From: Patescibacteria group bacterium
GTDB taxonomy: Bacteria; Patescibacteriota; Patescibacteriia; 2-12-FULL-60-25
Length of the DNA stretch: 12,062 nt
NCBI GenBank assembly: GCA_018061485.1
Contig: JAGOUA010000012.1
Coordinates: 5,024-17,085, forward strand
Reading direction: 5' to 3'
Numbering within the stretch: the stretch's first letter is position 1; the number at the start of each line of letters is the position of its first letter. A program made the translations under genes and the position numbers. The notes below the pieces were generated by a model. The model was given only the letters and a program-made list of their open reading frames with translations. It did no database searches and was not told the origin of the DNA. Positions 6,191 to 11,823 of the stretch are shown here, in pieces.

Positions 6191-6457
6191 ATGGCAAATA
6201 TGAACCTCAAAACGGGCGACGAAGTGATCGTTACCGCCGGTGCCAGCAAGGGAAAGACGGGAAAAATCGCTCAGGTATTTCCTGCCTTGAACAAAGTGGC
6301 TATCGAAGGGGTAAACGTTCGTTTCCGTCATCTTAAGCCACGTCGTGAAGGAGAAGTCGGGCAGAAGGTCGCCTTCGCCATGCCGATCCACGCGTCGAAT
6401 GTGTCGCTTGTAGGAGCAAACGGGAAACCGGTGCGCCATACCAAGCGCGCCAAGTAA
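6191..6457 (+). CDS. rplX: 50S ribosomal protein L24 (uL24), short form
   Basis: 88-residue L24, an early assembly initiator near the tunnel exit. The KOW motif is visible as KTGDEVIVTAGASKGKTGKI (7-26), followed by VAIEGVNVRFRHLKP (37-51) and MPIHASNVSLV (64-74). Usual L24 is about 100-105 residues; this one stops soon after NGKPVRHTKRAK and lacks the last ~15 residues of the typical C-terminus. The frame is open upstream into rplN, but the ATG at 6191 (4 bases after the rplN stop, T before it) gives the expected N-terminus. AGAGG about 13 bases upstream is too distant to be convincing. Confidence 0.96.
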   Translation: MANMNLKTGDEVIVTAGASKGKTGKIAQVFPALNKVAIEGVNVRFRHLKPRREGEVGQKVAFAMPIHASNVSLVGANGKPVRHTKRAK

Positions 6458-6460
6458 TCT

Positions 6461-6997
6461 ATGAGCTTACAAGAACGCTACCAAAAAGAGGTGGTGCCTA
6501 CGCTCAAAAAAGAGCTCGGTATCACGAACCTCCACGCGGTGCCAAAAGTCACCAAAGTGGTGATCTCGGTGGGCTTGTCTCAGGGCTTGAAAGATCCAAA
6601 GGTGCTTGAAGCGGTTGAACAAACCCTTGTCCGCATCACGGGTCAAAAGCCAGTGAAGACAAAAGCTAAAAAAGCCATCTCGAACTTCAAAATTCGTGAA
6701 GGTATGGTCGTCGGCATGATGGTGACGCTTCGCGGTCAGCGCATGTGGGATTTTCTCACGCGCTTAACGCAGACCACCTTCCCACGTATTCGTGACTTCC
6801 GCGGAGTTTCTCCAAAGATTATCGATGCGCAAGGAAATGCCTCCTTTGGATTCCGCGAGCATATCGCGTTTCCAGAAATTCGTGCGGATGAAGTCGAGCG
6901 GTTGCACGGTCTCCAGGTAACAGTTGCAACAACTGCTGGTGACAAAAAAACGGGCCTCATGCTCTTGCAACAACTCGGTTTTCCATTCAACGCCTAA
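6461..6997 (+). CDS. rplE: 50S ribosomal protein L5 (uL5)
   Basis: 178-residue L5, which binds 5S rRNA with L18 in the central protuberance and contacts P-site tRNA. Family blocks are RYQKEVVPTLKKELG (6-20), VPKVTKVVISVGLSQG (27-42), ITGQKPVKTKAKKAISNFKI (59-78), REGMVVGMMVTLRG (79-92), and FPRIRDFRGVS (106-116) followed by GNASFGFREHIAFPEI. The length is the family norm (~179). The ATG at 6461 is 3 bases after rplX, preceded by T, without a Shine-Dalgarno. Confidence 0.98.
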   Translation: MSLQERYQKEVVPTLKKELGITNLHAVPKVTKVVISVGLSQGLKDPKVLEAVEQTLVRITGQKPVKTKAKKAISNFKIREGMVVGMMVTLRGQRMWDFLTRLTQTTFPRIRDFRGVSPKIIDAQGNASFGFREHIAFPEIRADEVERLHGLQVTVATTAGDKKTGLMLLQQLGFPFNA

Positions 6998-7006
6998 TTC
7001 TCGCTT

Positions 7007-7192
7007 ATGGCTACCCAAAATCAAATCGCCAAATCCAACCGTCCTGCGAAGTTTTCTTCGCGCACGGTGAATCGTTGCTGGCGCTGCGGTCGCAAACATG
7101 GCTACATTCGCTTTTTCAAGCTTTGCCGCATTTGTTTCCGCGAATTGGCAAACCGGGGCGAGGTCCCTGGCGTGACCAAGTCCAGCTGGTAA
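7007..7192 (+). CDS. rpsN: 30S ribosomal protein S14, zinc-binding short type (uS14)
   Basis: 61-residue S14 of the zinc (C+) class, located in the 30S head. Four cysteines at 24, 27, 40 and 43 form the CxxC...CxxC zinc site (RCWRCGRKHGYIRFF then KLCRICFRELA). The typical C-terminal GEVPGVTKSSW follows. The zinc-free class is about 100 residues, so the length alone also places this in the short form. The start at 7007 is 9 bases after rplE, preceded by T, with no Shine-Dalgarno. Confidence 0.98.
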   Translation: MATQNQIAKSNRPAKFSSRTVNRCWRCGRKHGYIRFFKLCRICFRELANRGEVPGVTKSSW

Positions 7193-7204
7193 TTTCTCAC
7201 ACGT

Positions 7205-7597
7205 ATGTTCACTGATCCAATTAGCGACTTCTTGACCCGTATTCGCAACGGACAGGCCGCTCGTCATGAGACGGTCTCCTCGCCGGGTTCAAAGATTAAA
7301 CGCGCGATTGCGGACATCCTCGTACGCGAGGGGTTCTTGGAACGCGTGGAAGAGACGGCCGACGGCGCAAAAAAAACGCTCACTGTTACGCTTAAATACC
7401 AAGGCAAGGCTCCAGCGATTCGTTCGATTCGCCGCGTGTCTCACCCAGGTCGTCGCGTGTACAGTAAATCGTCCGATCTCGCTCCTGTCCTTTCCGGGCA
7501 GGGCATCCTCATCCTCTCTACTTCGGTAGGATTGATGAATCATAAAGAGGCTCGTCGCCGCAAACTTGGTGGCGAGGTTATCTGTGAAGTCTACTAA
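7205..7597 (+). CDS. rpsH: 30S ribosomal protein S8 (uS8)
   Basis: 130-residue S8, a primary 16S rRNA-binding protein of the central domain; in E. coli it is also the translational repressor of the spc operon. It is recognised by DPISDFLTRIRNGQAA (4-19), KIKRAIADILVREGF (30-44), RVSHPGRRVY (77-86) and the C-terminal ILILSTSVGLMNHKEARRRK (99-118) with GGEVICEVY at the end. The length is normal. The start is 12 bases after rpsN, with T before ATG. I see no obvious S8-type operator near rplE here, but I cannot rule one out by eye. Confidence 0.98.
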   Translation: MFTDPISDFLTRIRNGQAARHETVSSPGSKIKRAIADILVREGFLERVEETADGAKKTLTVTLKYQGKAPAIRSIRRVSHPGRRVYSKSSDLAPVLSGQGILILSTSVGLMNHKEARRRKLGGEVICEVY

Positions 7598-7600
7598 CAT

Positions 7601-8143
7601 ATGTCTCGTATTGGTAAAAAGCCAGTACTTCTCCCAAGCGGCGTTGATGCCACGATCGGAGAAGGGCTTGTCACGGTAAAGGGGCCGAAAGGTTCGCTCG
7701 ACGTGCGTCTTGCAGAGCATGTGACGGTAGAATTGCAAGCAGAACCTCGTGCCGTCCTCGTTTCGGTCAAAGATGAAAATAAAGTGGATGATCGTGCGCT
7801 TTGGGGCTTGTTCCGCCAACTTCTTCAGAATGCGGTGGACGGCGTTCAAAAGCCTTTCGAAAAATCCCTTGAATTTGTGGGTGTCGGATACAAAGTTGCG
7901 CTTGAAGGTGGGGTAGTCATGATGGATCTTGGGTTCTCGCACCGCGTTCCATTCACTCTTCCAGAGGGAATCGAAGCGAAGGTCGAAAAACAGATCTTGA
8001 CCCTCACGGGCATCAGCAAATACCTCGTTGGTGAAACGGCTGCGCGCATTCGCCGCATTCGTCCGCCAGAACCGTACAAGGGCAAGGGTGTCAAATACAC
8101 CGATGAAGTTATTCGCCGCAAGGCAGGTAAGACAGCCAAATAA
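7601..8143 (+). CDS. rplF: 50S ribosomal protein L6 (uL6)
   Basis: 180-residue L6, a two-domain protein near the factor-binding site and the sarcin-ricin loop. N-terminal domain: MSRIGKKPVLLPSGVDATIG (1-20) and VTVKGPKGSL (24-33). C-terminal domain: EFVGVGYKVAL (91-101), LGFSHRVPFTLPEGI (109-123) and ITLTGISKYLVG-type sequence (LTLTGISKYLVGETAARIR). The family C-terminus is PPEPYKGKGVKYTDEVIRRK (154-173). The length is typical (~178). The start at 7601 is 3 bases after rpsH. rplR follows after 14 bases, the largest gap within the rplC-to-rplO run. Confidence 0.98.
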   Translation: MSRIGKKPVLLPSGVDATIGEGLVTVKGPKGSLDVRLAEHVTVELQAEPRAVLVSVKDENKVDDRALWGLFRQLLQNAVDGVQKPFEKSLEFVGVGYKVALEGGVVMMDLGFSHRVPFTLPEGIEAKVEKQILTLTGISKYLVGETAARIRRIRPPEPYKGKGVKYTDEVIRRKAGKTAK

Positions 8144-8157
8144 TCTCTCCTAAAGCT

Positions 8158-8514
8158 ATGTCAACGTTTTCTCGTATGACGAATGCCCTCCGTCGCATCG
8201 CTCGCGTTCGCGCGAAGGTGTCCGGAACGGCCGAGCGCCCACGTCTTGTCGTGGTGCGCAGCTTGAAGCACGTCTCCGTGCAGGTGATCGACGACGTGGC
8301 TGGCAAAACCATCGCCTCTGCGTCGGATCGCGATCTTGCAAAGGATCTTCAAGCAACCAAGAGTGAAAAAGCTCTCGCTGTTGGCAAGCTCATCGCTGAG
8401 CGCGCTAAGGCGAAGGGTGTTTCTGCGGTGGTGTTTGATCGCCGCGATAAGCAGTATCATGGACGCATCAGCGCGGTCGCCCAAGGCGCTCGCGAGGGTG
8501 GTCTCCAGTTCTAA
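8158..8514 (+). CDS. rplR: 50S ribosomal protein L18 (uL18)
   Basis: 118-residue L18, which binds 5S rRNA together with L5. Features are the RPRLVVVRSLKHVSVQVIDD block (27-46), GKTIASASDRD (49-59), AVGKLIAERAKAKGVSAVVF (74-93), DRRDKQYHGRISAVAQGARE (94-113) and the terminal GGLQF. Length and location between rplF and rpsE are canonical. Start: the ATG at 8158 lies 14 bases after rplF and is preceded by T; no Shine-Dalgarno is in range. rpsE begins 3 bases after the stop. Confidence 0.97.
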   Translation: MSTFSRMTNALRRIARVRAKVSGTAERPRLVVVRSLKHVSVQVIDDVAGKTIASASDRDLAKDLQATKSEKALAVGKLIAERAKAKGVSAVVFDRRDKQYHGRISAVAQGAREGGLQF

Positions 8515-8517
8515 CCT

Positions 8518-9264
8518 ATGTCTGAAACAGTCCAACCGGTCGTGCCTCCGGCTTCTGAGCCGGTCGCGAACGAAGCAGCAACACCTGCGCCAACGGCAGC
8601 TCCTGCTACCCCAGCAGAGCGTCCAAACCCATTCCTTCGTCTTGCTTCCGCGCAGCCACAAGGTGGTCGCGGTCCACAAGGCGGTGGTCGTGGGGGAAAT
8701 AACGCCCGTGGTGGTCAAGGTGGTCGCGGCGGCGCTGGTGGTCGTGGCGGAGATCGTCGCGGTCCACGTCGAGACGGTGATGTTCCAGCTGAGGCAGATT
8801 ACGCTGAGAAAAACCTCGAAGTCGCTCGTGTTACACGTGTGACCAAGGGTGGTAAGCGCATGCGCTTCCGGGTTCTCTCCGTCATCGGCAACCAAAAGGG
8901 TCGTGTCGGCTTTGGTTTGGCAAAGGGTGTAGACGTGGCTGGCGCAAGCACCAAGTCTACGGCTCAAGCACGCAAATCATTGATCACGGTTCCGTTGGTT
9001 GATGGAACGATTCCACACATGGTTGTCGCGAAATTCCGCGCAGCCGAAGTGCTCTTGAAACCAGCCCCAAAAGGCACGGGAGTAAAGGCGGGTGGAGCGA
9101 TTCGTCCTGTGCTCGAATTCGCCGGAGTCCAGAACGTCGTTTCCAAGATGCTCGGTTCGAGCAACAAGGCAAACAACGTGAAGGCTACCATGATGGCGCT
9201 CAAGCAACTTCGCGCGCACACGTCGCCTAAGACGGAAACAGGCTCTGATGCTCACGCAGCATAA
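8518..9264 (+). CDS. rpsE: 30S ribosomal protein S5 (uS5) with a ~95-residue Gly/Arg-rich N-terminal extension
   Basis: 248 residues, against about 160-170 usually. The S5 core begins near residue 97: NLEVARVTRVTKGGKRMRFR (99-118), then GNQKGRVGFGLAKG, TIPHMVVAKFRAAEVLLKPA, GTGVKAGGAIRPVLEFAGV and LGSSNKANNVKATM. S5 lines the mRNA entry channel with S3 and S4 and affects decoding accuracy. The added N-terminus has two parts. Residues 1-40 are Pro/Ala/Glu-rich. Residues 48-85 are dense in GGR/RGG units (for example GGRGGAGGRGGDRRGPRRDG, 68-87). The extension is in frame with no better internal start, and the ATG at 8518 fits the 3-base gap and the T-ATG rule, so I accept it. rpmD, normally next, is missing. 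Confidence 0.97.
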   Translation: MSETVQPVVPPASEPVANEAATPAPTAAPATPAERPNPFLRLASAQPQGGRGPQGGGRGGNNARGGQGGRGGAGGRGGDRRGPRRDGDVPAEADYAEKNLEVARVTRVTKGGKRMRFRVLSVIGNQKGRVGFGLAKGVDVAGASTKSTAQARKSLITVPLVDGTIPHMVVAKFRAAEVLLKPAPKGTGVKAGGAIRPVLEFAGVQNVVSKMLGSSNKANNVKATMMALKQLRAHTSPKTETGSDAHAA

Positions 9265-9269
9265 TCCGT

Positions 9270-9725
9270 ATGTCTCTTGCTCAACACACTCTCGCTCCAA
9301 AAAGTGGAGCGCGTGAAAAATCGTTCCGCCTCGGTCGCGGAAACGGCTCCGGCCGTGGAAAGACCGCTGGTCGCGGTACCAAGGGTCAGCGCTCTCGCTC
9401 TGGAGGACGCAACAAGCTTCGCCTCAAGGGGTTGAAGCAGATGCTTCTTTCCTTTCCGAAGTCGCGTGGATTCAACAGCCGCTACGCAAAAGCTCGCGTG
9501 GTAACGCTCGCTCAGCTCGAACGCTTGTCCGAAGGGACGGTTGTGAACGCTGACGCGCTTCGCCGCGCTGGGCTCGTGCTTCGCACGGATCGCTCGATTA
9601 AAATCATTGCTTCCGAAGGTCTTACCAAAAAGCTCGTCATTCGTGGCGTGCAGGTAAGCGAAGGAGCAAAAGCCTTGATCGAGAAGGTCGGTGGCAGTGT
9701 TGTTTTGTCCAAAAAGAACGCCTAA
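9270..9725 (+). CDS. rplO: 50S ribosomal protein L15 (uL15)
   Basis: 151-residue L15, a late-assembling 23S rRNA binder. The basic glycine-rich N-terminal arm is typical: LGRGNGSGRGKTAGRGTKGQ (21-40), then RSGGRNKLRLKGLKQ (43-57) and FPKSRGFNSRY (62-72). The C-terminal globular domain ends in GVQVSEGAKALIEKVGGSV. The length is normal (~145-150). It starts 5 bases after rpsE, in the place where rpmD and then rplO would follow in most bacteria. The gene is followed by a strong hairpin before secY. Confidence 0.97.
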   Translation: MSLAQHTLAPKSGAREKSFRLGRGNGSGRGKTAGRGTKGQRSRSGGRNKLRLKGLKQMLLSFPKSRGFNSRYAKARVVTLAQLERLSEGTVVNADALRRAGLVLRTDRSIKIIASEGLTKKLVIRGVQVSEGAKALIEKVGGSVVLSKKNA

Positions 9726-9728
9726 TCC

Positions 9729-9763
9729 CGATAGGGCGCGCCTTTCGCGCGCCCTTATCGTTT
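9729..9763 (+). terminator. GC-rich hairpin with short T tract between rplO and secY
   Basis: CGATAGGGCGCGC (9729-9741) pairs with GCGCGCCCTTATCG (9747-9760), with one bulged T and a 5-base loop (CTTTC). TTTCTCTC follows. By shape it is an intrinsic terminator, although the T tract is interrupted. It ends only 10 bases before the secY ATG, leaving no room for a promoter, so it may act as a partial terminator or an mRNA-processing or stability element that lowers secY output relative to the ribosomal genes. Confidence 0.7.
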
Positions 9764-9773
9764 CTCTCGTGCT

Positions 9774-11039
9774 ATGTGGGAAAAACTTCAATACGCCTGG
9801 AATATTAAAGAAGTTCGAAATGGCTTGCTCTTTGCGCTTGCCATGATGTTGGTATTTCGCTTGGTAGCGAATATCCCGATTCCTGGTGTAGATCTCGTCG
9901 CTCTTCGAGCGTTTATTGAAGGAAATCGCGCCCTCGGCTTGCTCAACTTGTTCGCCGGTGGCACGATTCGCAACTTCAGTATCGTTGCGATGGGTGTCGC
10001 TCCCTACATCACGGCATCGATTATCGTCCAGCTCTTGGGAATGATTTTTCCAAAGGTGGAAGAGATTCAAAAAGACGGAGAAGCGGGCCGTCGTCGATTG
10101 AATCAATGGACGCGCGTCCTGACGGTTCCGCTCGCGATCATCCAATCCTTCGGCTTGCTCGCGATCATGCGTCAGTCTGCCGTGCCGATCTTGACCAACA
10201 ACAGCGTGTTCCATATTGCGATGATTATCGCGACGGTGACCGCTGGAACGATGTTCTTGATGTGGATCGGTGAATTGATTCAAGAAAAAAAGGTAGGAAA
10301 TGGTATGTCGCTCTTGATTGCGGCAGGTATCTTGGCGGATCTTCCGGCAAGCGCCTCGCAGTTCTTGGCAACCTTTGACGCCTCGCAAAACTGGCTCGCG
10401 GTGGTCTTGTATGTGCTCGCTGCGGTCGCGATGGTTGTCGGTATTATCTTTATTACCGAGGGTCAGCGCAACGTGCCGGTGCAATATGCTCGCCAAGTGC
10501 GAGGAGGAACGGGAGCCTCGACGCTTCCATTGCGTATCAATATGACGGGGGTGATTCCTATCATCTTCGCGATGTCGATTTTGCTCTTCCCAACGCTTGT
10601 CGCGCAGTTCTTGATTGGTTCGCGTACGGTATGGCTCGCGGATGGTGCTCGTTGGGTGATTGCAACCATGCAAAACCAAACGCTCTACGCGGCACTTTAC
10701 CTTGTGCTGACTGTTGCCTTCACCTACTTTTACACCTCGATCGTGTTTCAACCAGAAAAGATCGCGGAAAATCTTCAAAAGCAGGGAGCATTCGTGCCAG
10801 GGATTCGTCCTGGGCGCGCAACCGCTGAATACCTGAATGAAGTCATTTCGCGCATTACTCTTGGAGGAGCGCTGTTCTTGGGTGTGATCGCGGTGACGCC
10901 ATTTATCGCCCAGTATTTCACCAAGACGCAGGTGCTCGCCCTTGGCGGAACCTCGCTCTTGATCGTGATCTCTGTCGTGATTGAATCGGTGAAACAGGTC
11001 GAGAGTCAGGTGACGATGCGACAGTACGATTCGTACTAG
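9774..11039 (+). CDS. secY: Preprotein translocase channel subunit SecY
   Basis: 421-residue SecY, the ten-helix pore of the Sec translocon in the cytoplasmic membrane. Visible features are TM1 (about 17-35), the plug region after it (NLFAGGTIRNFSIVAMGV, 58-75), TM2 with APYITASIIVQLLGM (76-90), further hydrophobic segments at about 115-133, 148-170, 177-197, 208-228, 258-281, 303-325, 361-381 and 388-405, and the cytoplasmic loops that contact SecA or the ribosome. FVPGIRPG (340-347) is the conserved C5 loop, and ITEGQRNVPVQYAR (227-240) the conserved C4 loop. The C-terminus ends in the family pattern (VESQVTMRQYDSY). Length is normal. The start at 9774 has T before ATG, no Shine-Dalgarno, and lies just past a hairpin. 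It stops with TAG. adk and map, its common downstream neighbours, do not follow. Confidence 0.98.
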   Translation: MWEKLQYAWNIKEVRNGLLFALAMMLVFRLVANIPIPGVDLVALRAFIEGNRALGLLNLFAGGTIRNFSIVAMGVAPYITASIIVQLLGMIFPKVEEIQKDGEAGRRRLNQWTRVLTVPLAIIQSFGLLAIMRQSAVPILTNNSVFHIAMIIATVTAGTMFLMWIGELIQEKKVGNGMSLLIAAGILADLPASASQFLATFDASQNWLAVVLYVLAAVAMVVGIIFITEGQRNVPVQYARQVRGGTGASTLPLRINMTGVIPIIFAMSILLFPTLVAQFLIGSRTVWLADGARWVIATMQNQTLYAALYLVLTVAFTYFYTSIVFQPEKIAENLQKQGAFVPGIRPGRATAEYLNEVISRITLGGALFLGVIAVTPFIAQYFTKTQVLALGGTSLLIVISVVIESVKQVESQVTMRQYDSY

Positions 11040-11045
11040 TCTGCA

Positions 11046-11221
11046 GGACTTACCCGTTTGGCGATCTACTCGTGTTTCCTTCGGAAAAAGCCTCACCGCA
11101 CCTATCAGTGCGCCTCCGGTTTTTCCTCTGTCCAACACGTCGTATCTCACCCTTCTTCGCTAAAGCTACGCAGGGCGCCGTCCAAACGTGAAAGTCCTAG
11201 AATCTTGCATATATTTTGCGA
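11046..11221. repeat. Structured interspersed repeat, copy B
   Basis: Collinear with copy A (115-290) over ~175 bases. It has the same two-tier hairpin with different bases: lower stem GGAAAAA/TTTTTCC (11083-11089, 11120-11126) with CC/GG above a bulge, and tip CGCAC/GTGCG (11097-11101, 11108-11112) around CTATCA. The second hairpin is CCCT/AGGG (11150-11153, 11172-11175). Two paired positions differ from copy A in a pair-preserving way (T-A to C-G in both stems). It begins only a few bases after the secY stop. Confidence 0.75.
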
Positions 11222-11235
11222 GGTATTCTCCAAAT

Positions 11236-11260
11236 AAGCGAACCGCAAGGTTCGTTTTTT
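11236..11260 (+). terminator. Intrinsic terminator after secY
   Basis: CGAACC (11239-11244) and GGTTCG (11249-11254) form a perfect stem around a GCAA loop. The stem can be extended by upstream AAG against the first T residues. It is followed directly by TTTTTT (11255-11260). This is a textbook intrinsic terminator and probably ends the ribosomal/secY transcript about 200 bases after secY. Confidence 0.88.
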
Positions 11261-11283
11261 GGTTGCTCTAAACGGTAAATATA

Positions 11284-11313
11284 TTGACAAAAAGGCTTAT
11301 TATAAGGCAAAAT
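11284..11313 (+). promoter_or_regulatory. Candidate promoter of the small cysteine-rich gene
   Basis: A perfect TTGACA -35 (11284-11289) lies in AT-rich DNA just downstream of the secY terminator. At an 18-base spacing the -10 would be CAAAAT (11308-11313), which matches 4 of 6 consensus bases. A better-looking TATTAT (11298-11303) lies only 8 bases after TTGACA, too close to pair with it. The -10 is therefore uncertain, but the position between terminator and gene supports a promoter here. Confidence 0.45.
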
Positions 11314-11328
11314 GCGAGCGGTTCTCGT

Positions 11329-11336
11329 AAAGGAGG
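11329..11336 (+). promoter_or_regulatory. Strong Shine-Dalgarno of the small cysteine-rich gene
   Basis: AAAGGAGG lies 7 bases before the ATG at 11344. It is by far the best ribosome site in the window and fixes the start of this gene, because the frame is also open further upstream. It implies that this organism keeps a normal anti-Shine-Dalgarno although the ribosomal genes mostly do not use it. Confidence 0.85.
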
Positions 11337-11343
11337 TTGTCAT

Positions 11344-11595
11344 ATGGGACAAATGGTTGAGCGATATGTGCTGCTGTTCCCCTCCGTTGGCGCCAGAGGC
11401 GTCGATGGGTCTGGGCCGTCTCGTCAGGAAGGACGGCGTGTATGCGACTGCTCCTGCAAATGTCGTACGCGGCTCCATGGGTACAACAAAGCTACGCGCT
11501 GCAGTCTCTGCCAAGAGCGTAGCGGGAAGAAAGGATCCATCTGCCGTCCAGCCAAGGCGCCGAGCACGTCTAAGAAGAAGGGCAAGAAGGTCTAA
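11344..11595 (+). CDS. Small cysteine-rich, zinc-ribbon-like basic protein
   Basis: 83 residues, no named family assigned. Cysteines are at 34, 36, 38, 40, 53, 56 and 67. The core, CKCRTRLHGYNKATRCSLCQ (38-57), resembles small zinc ribbons of the pattern CxC...LxxYNxxxxCxxC found in regulatory proteins of several bacterial groups; C38/C40 with C53/C56 is the likeliest metal site. The N-terminus has a short hydrophobic run (YVLLFP, 8-13). The C-terminus is a basic tail (STSKKKGKKV). The start is fixed by AAAGGAGG seven bases upstream and also fits T-ATG. The gene is bounded by terminators on both sides, so it is probably its own transcription unit. Nucleic-acid binding is my inference from the zinc motif and basic tail; the sequence does not show its role. 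A second open frame overlaps (11312-11620) but lacks a ribosome site. Confidence 0.75.
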   Translation: MGQMVERYVLLFPSVGARGVDGSGPSRQEGRRVCDCSCKCRTRLHGYNKATRCSLCQERSGKKGSICRPAKAPSTSKKKGKKV

Positions 11596-11640
11596 GTTTA
11601 CGCGCGCATCCCTCCGATAACTTCAACGCTCGTCACCCTG

Positions 11641-11664
11641 CGCCCCCCTCTACGGGCGTTTTTT
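11641..11664 (+). terminator. Intrinsic terminator of the small cysteine-rich gene
   Basis: CGCCC (11641-11645) pairs with GGGCG (11654-11658) around an 8-base loop, followed by TTTTTT (11659-11664). It is 45 bases after the stop codon. The stem is short but GC-only and the T tract is clean. Confidence 0.8.
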
Positions 11665-11696
11665 GATAGAGCTAAAAGCAGGAGTCTCTTTTATTC

Positions 11697-11791
11697 GGCT
11701 CAAGAATAAGGACTTTTCTTTCATTAATATAGGTCACTCGCCTAAAGGCGAGTGACCTATAAAAAGAATCACCTAATCCTTGTTCTGAGCC
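11697..11791. repeat. Large imperfect inverted repeat with a perfect 15-bp palindrome at its centre
   Basis: The core TATAGGTCACTCGCC (11728-11742) and its exact complement (11747-11761) enclose a TAAA loop. Outer arms also match: GGCTCAAGAATAAGGA (11697-11712) against TCCTTGTTCTGAGCC (11777-11791), imperfectly paired. No T tract follows on either strand, so it is not a standard intrinsic terminator. It lies between the small gene's terminator and proS. It could be a leader structure of proS, a protein-binding palindrome, or a mobile inverted-repeat remnant. Confidence 0.7.
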
Positions 11792-11799
11792 TCGATAGG

Positions 11800-11823
11800 A
11801 ATAGGCTCGCCTTTGCTATTTTT
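11800..11823 (+). promoter_or_regulatory. Weak hairpin plus T run just before proS
   Basis: AATAG (11800-11804) can pair with CTATT (11816-11820), and TTT continues the T run to 11823. GGCTC (11804-11808) could instead pair with GAGCC (11787-11791), the same arm that closes the larger inverted repeat, so alternative folds are possible. The stem is only 5-6 bp. I call it a possible attenuator at low confidence. No T-box consensus (UGGNACCGCG type) is present. Confidence 0.25.

Larger units (their letters stand above)
11040..11343. other. 304-base region after secY, no gene seen
   Basis: This gap is filled by repeat copy B (about 11046-11221), an intrinsic terminator (11236-11260) and a candidate promoter with ribosome site (11284-11336) for the next small gene. 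A minus-strand frame covering 11197-11514 has no recognisable protein features and overlaps the terminator and the small gene, so I do not call it. Confidence 0.8.

Noticed and set aside
8659..8772. Gly/Arg-rich region of rpsE as a separate repeat element
   Set aside because: It is in frame, encodes an RGG-type segment and shows no unit of fixed length, so I treat it as part of the S5 extension.
9252..11150. A 632-codon open frame on the minus strand across rplO and secY
   Set aside because: It is rich in His, Arg, Asp and Gln with no domain or membrane features, has no ribosome site, and lies exactly antisense to two certain genes and a terminator hairpin. Codon bias of the plus-strand genes explains its openness.
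11284..11343. Upstream extension of the small gene from a TTG at 11284
   Set aside because: It would start inside the TTGACA promoter element and read through the Shine-Dalgarno; the ATG at 11344 is clearly better.
11312..11620. Alternative frame overlapping the small cysteine-rich gene
   Set aside because: It lacks a properly spaced ribosome site and its Arg/Ala-rich translation looks like a frame-shifted shadow; the other frame has AAAGGAGG at 7 bases and a spaced cysteine motif.
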